Source: Pardosa pseudoannulata (lineage: Eukaryota > Arthropoda > Arachnida > Araneae > Lycosidae). Taken from it: DNA of 64,000 nt. The notes below the pieces were generated by a model. That model searched no databases, was not told the DNA's origin, and saw nothing but the letters and a program-made list of their open reading frames with translations. Where the stretch lies: contig CM063502.1 of the NCBI GenBank assembly GCA_032207245.1, positions 67,701,116 to 67,765,115 of the forward strand, given 5' to 3'. Below are positions 63,783 through 64,000 of this stretch, in pieces. The position numbers and the translations under genes were made by a program. Numbering within the stretch: the stretch's first letter is position 1; the number at the start of each line of letters is the position of its first letter.

Positions 63783-64000
63783 CAGTAGAAACCCTTAAAT
63801 CCAGACGTCCAAAATTCGGAAACGCCGCTAATCCGAACATTTTCTCAATTGTCAGTTTCTTTTAAAATTTTATGCATTAAATCCGATTTTCTTATTTATT
63901 TTTATCTACATATCATATTTATTAATGATATTAATTCTCTATGACATAATTATTATTTGTTTTAAACCGTAACGACAGCTCTTGTTTTATTTAAGCGATT
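63783..64000 (+). mobile_element. Left end of a pogo/Tigger-like element, cut by window end
   Basis: TA at 63781-63782 is followed by CAGTAGAAACCCTTAAATCC and later ggaaacgccgctaatccga, the typical form of pogo-group termini (CAGTAGAACC with later taatccgaac). The element continues past the window. Confidence 0.55.

Overview
The window is AT-rich, non-coding-dominated nuclear DNA from an animal. One confident protein-coding gene is present: a plus-strand Shroom-family gene spread over five coding exons (6815-15840), with introns of 1.7-2.1 kb, canonical GT/AG splice sites and a long 3' UTR. Base composition, long (TA)n tracts, and many copies of one tRNA-derived SINE suggest an invertebrate. 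A chelicerate such as a spider fits best, but this is an inference from general character and not from a species-specific marker.

Region 1-6.8 kb holds SINE copies, a 64-bp direct repeat and two stretches richer in CpG (about 3150-3620 and 5790-6250) that could be promoters or 5' UTR. Region 6.8-17.2 kb is the Shroom gene. Its product keeps the complete C-terminal SD2 (Rho-kinase binding) region and shows no PDZ domain, so it looks like a short-type Shroom.

Region 17-45 kb is intergenic. It carries TA microsatellites, SINEs on both strands, a five-unit 190-bp satellite with two monomer types (21481-22435), several non-autonomous DNA transposons with TTAA-bounded piggyBac-like ends (24559, 26344, 36076 and perhaps 38260), two TA/CAG-bounded pogo/Tigger-like elements (27518-28757 and 31193-31994), a 20-bp perfect hairpin (34301-34358) and a Tc1/mariner transposase relic (44390-44645).

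Region 45.2-53.5 kb is a block of about ten diverged copies of one repeat core, broken up by (TA)n, pyrimidine, GT, GA and GATA tracts and by a second copy of the 36-kb MITE. A second diverged tandem array (period about 286 bp, with a ~745-bp higher-order copy) fills 56.2-58.9 kb. The window ends with a SINE and the left end of a pogo-like element.

Three minus-strand segments (24347-24476, 48839-48951, 62726-62876) and one open frame inside a pogo-like element (28236-28394) look exon-like but match no family I can name. They are given at low confidence. No rRNA, intact tRNA gene, CRISPR or prokaryotic feature was seen.
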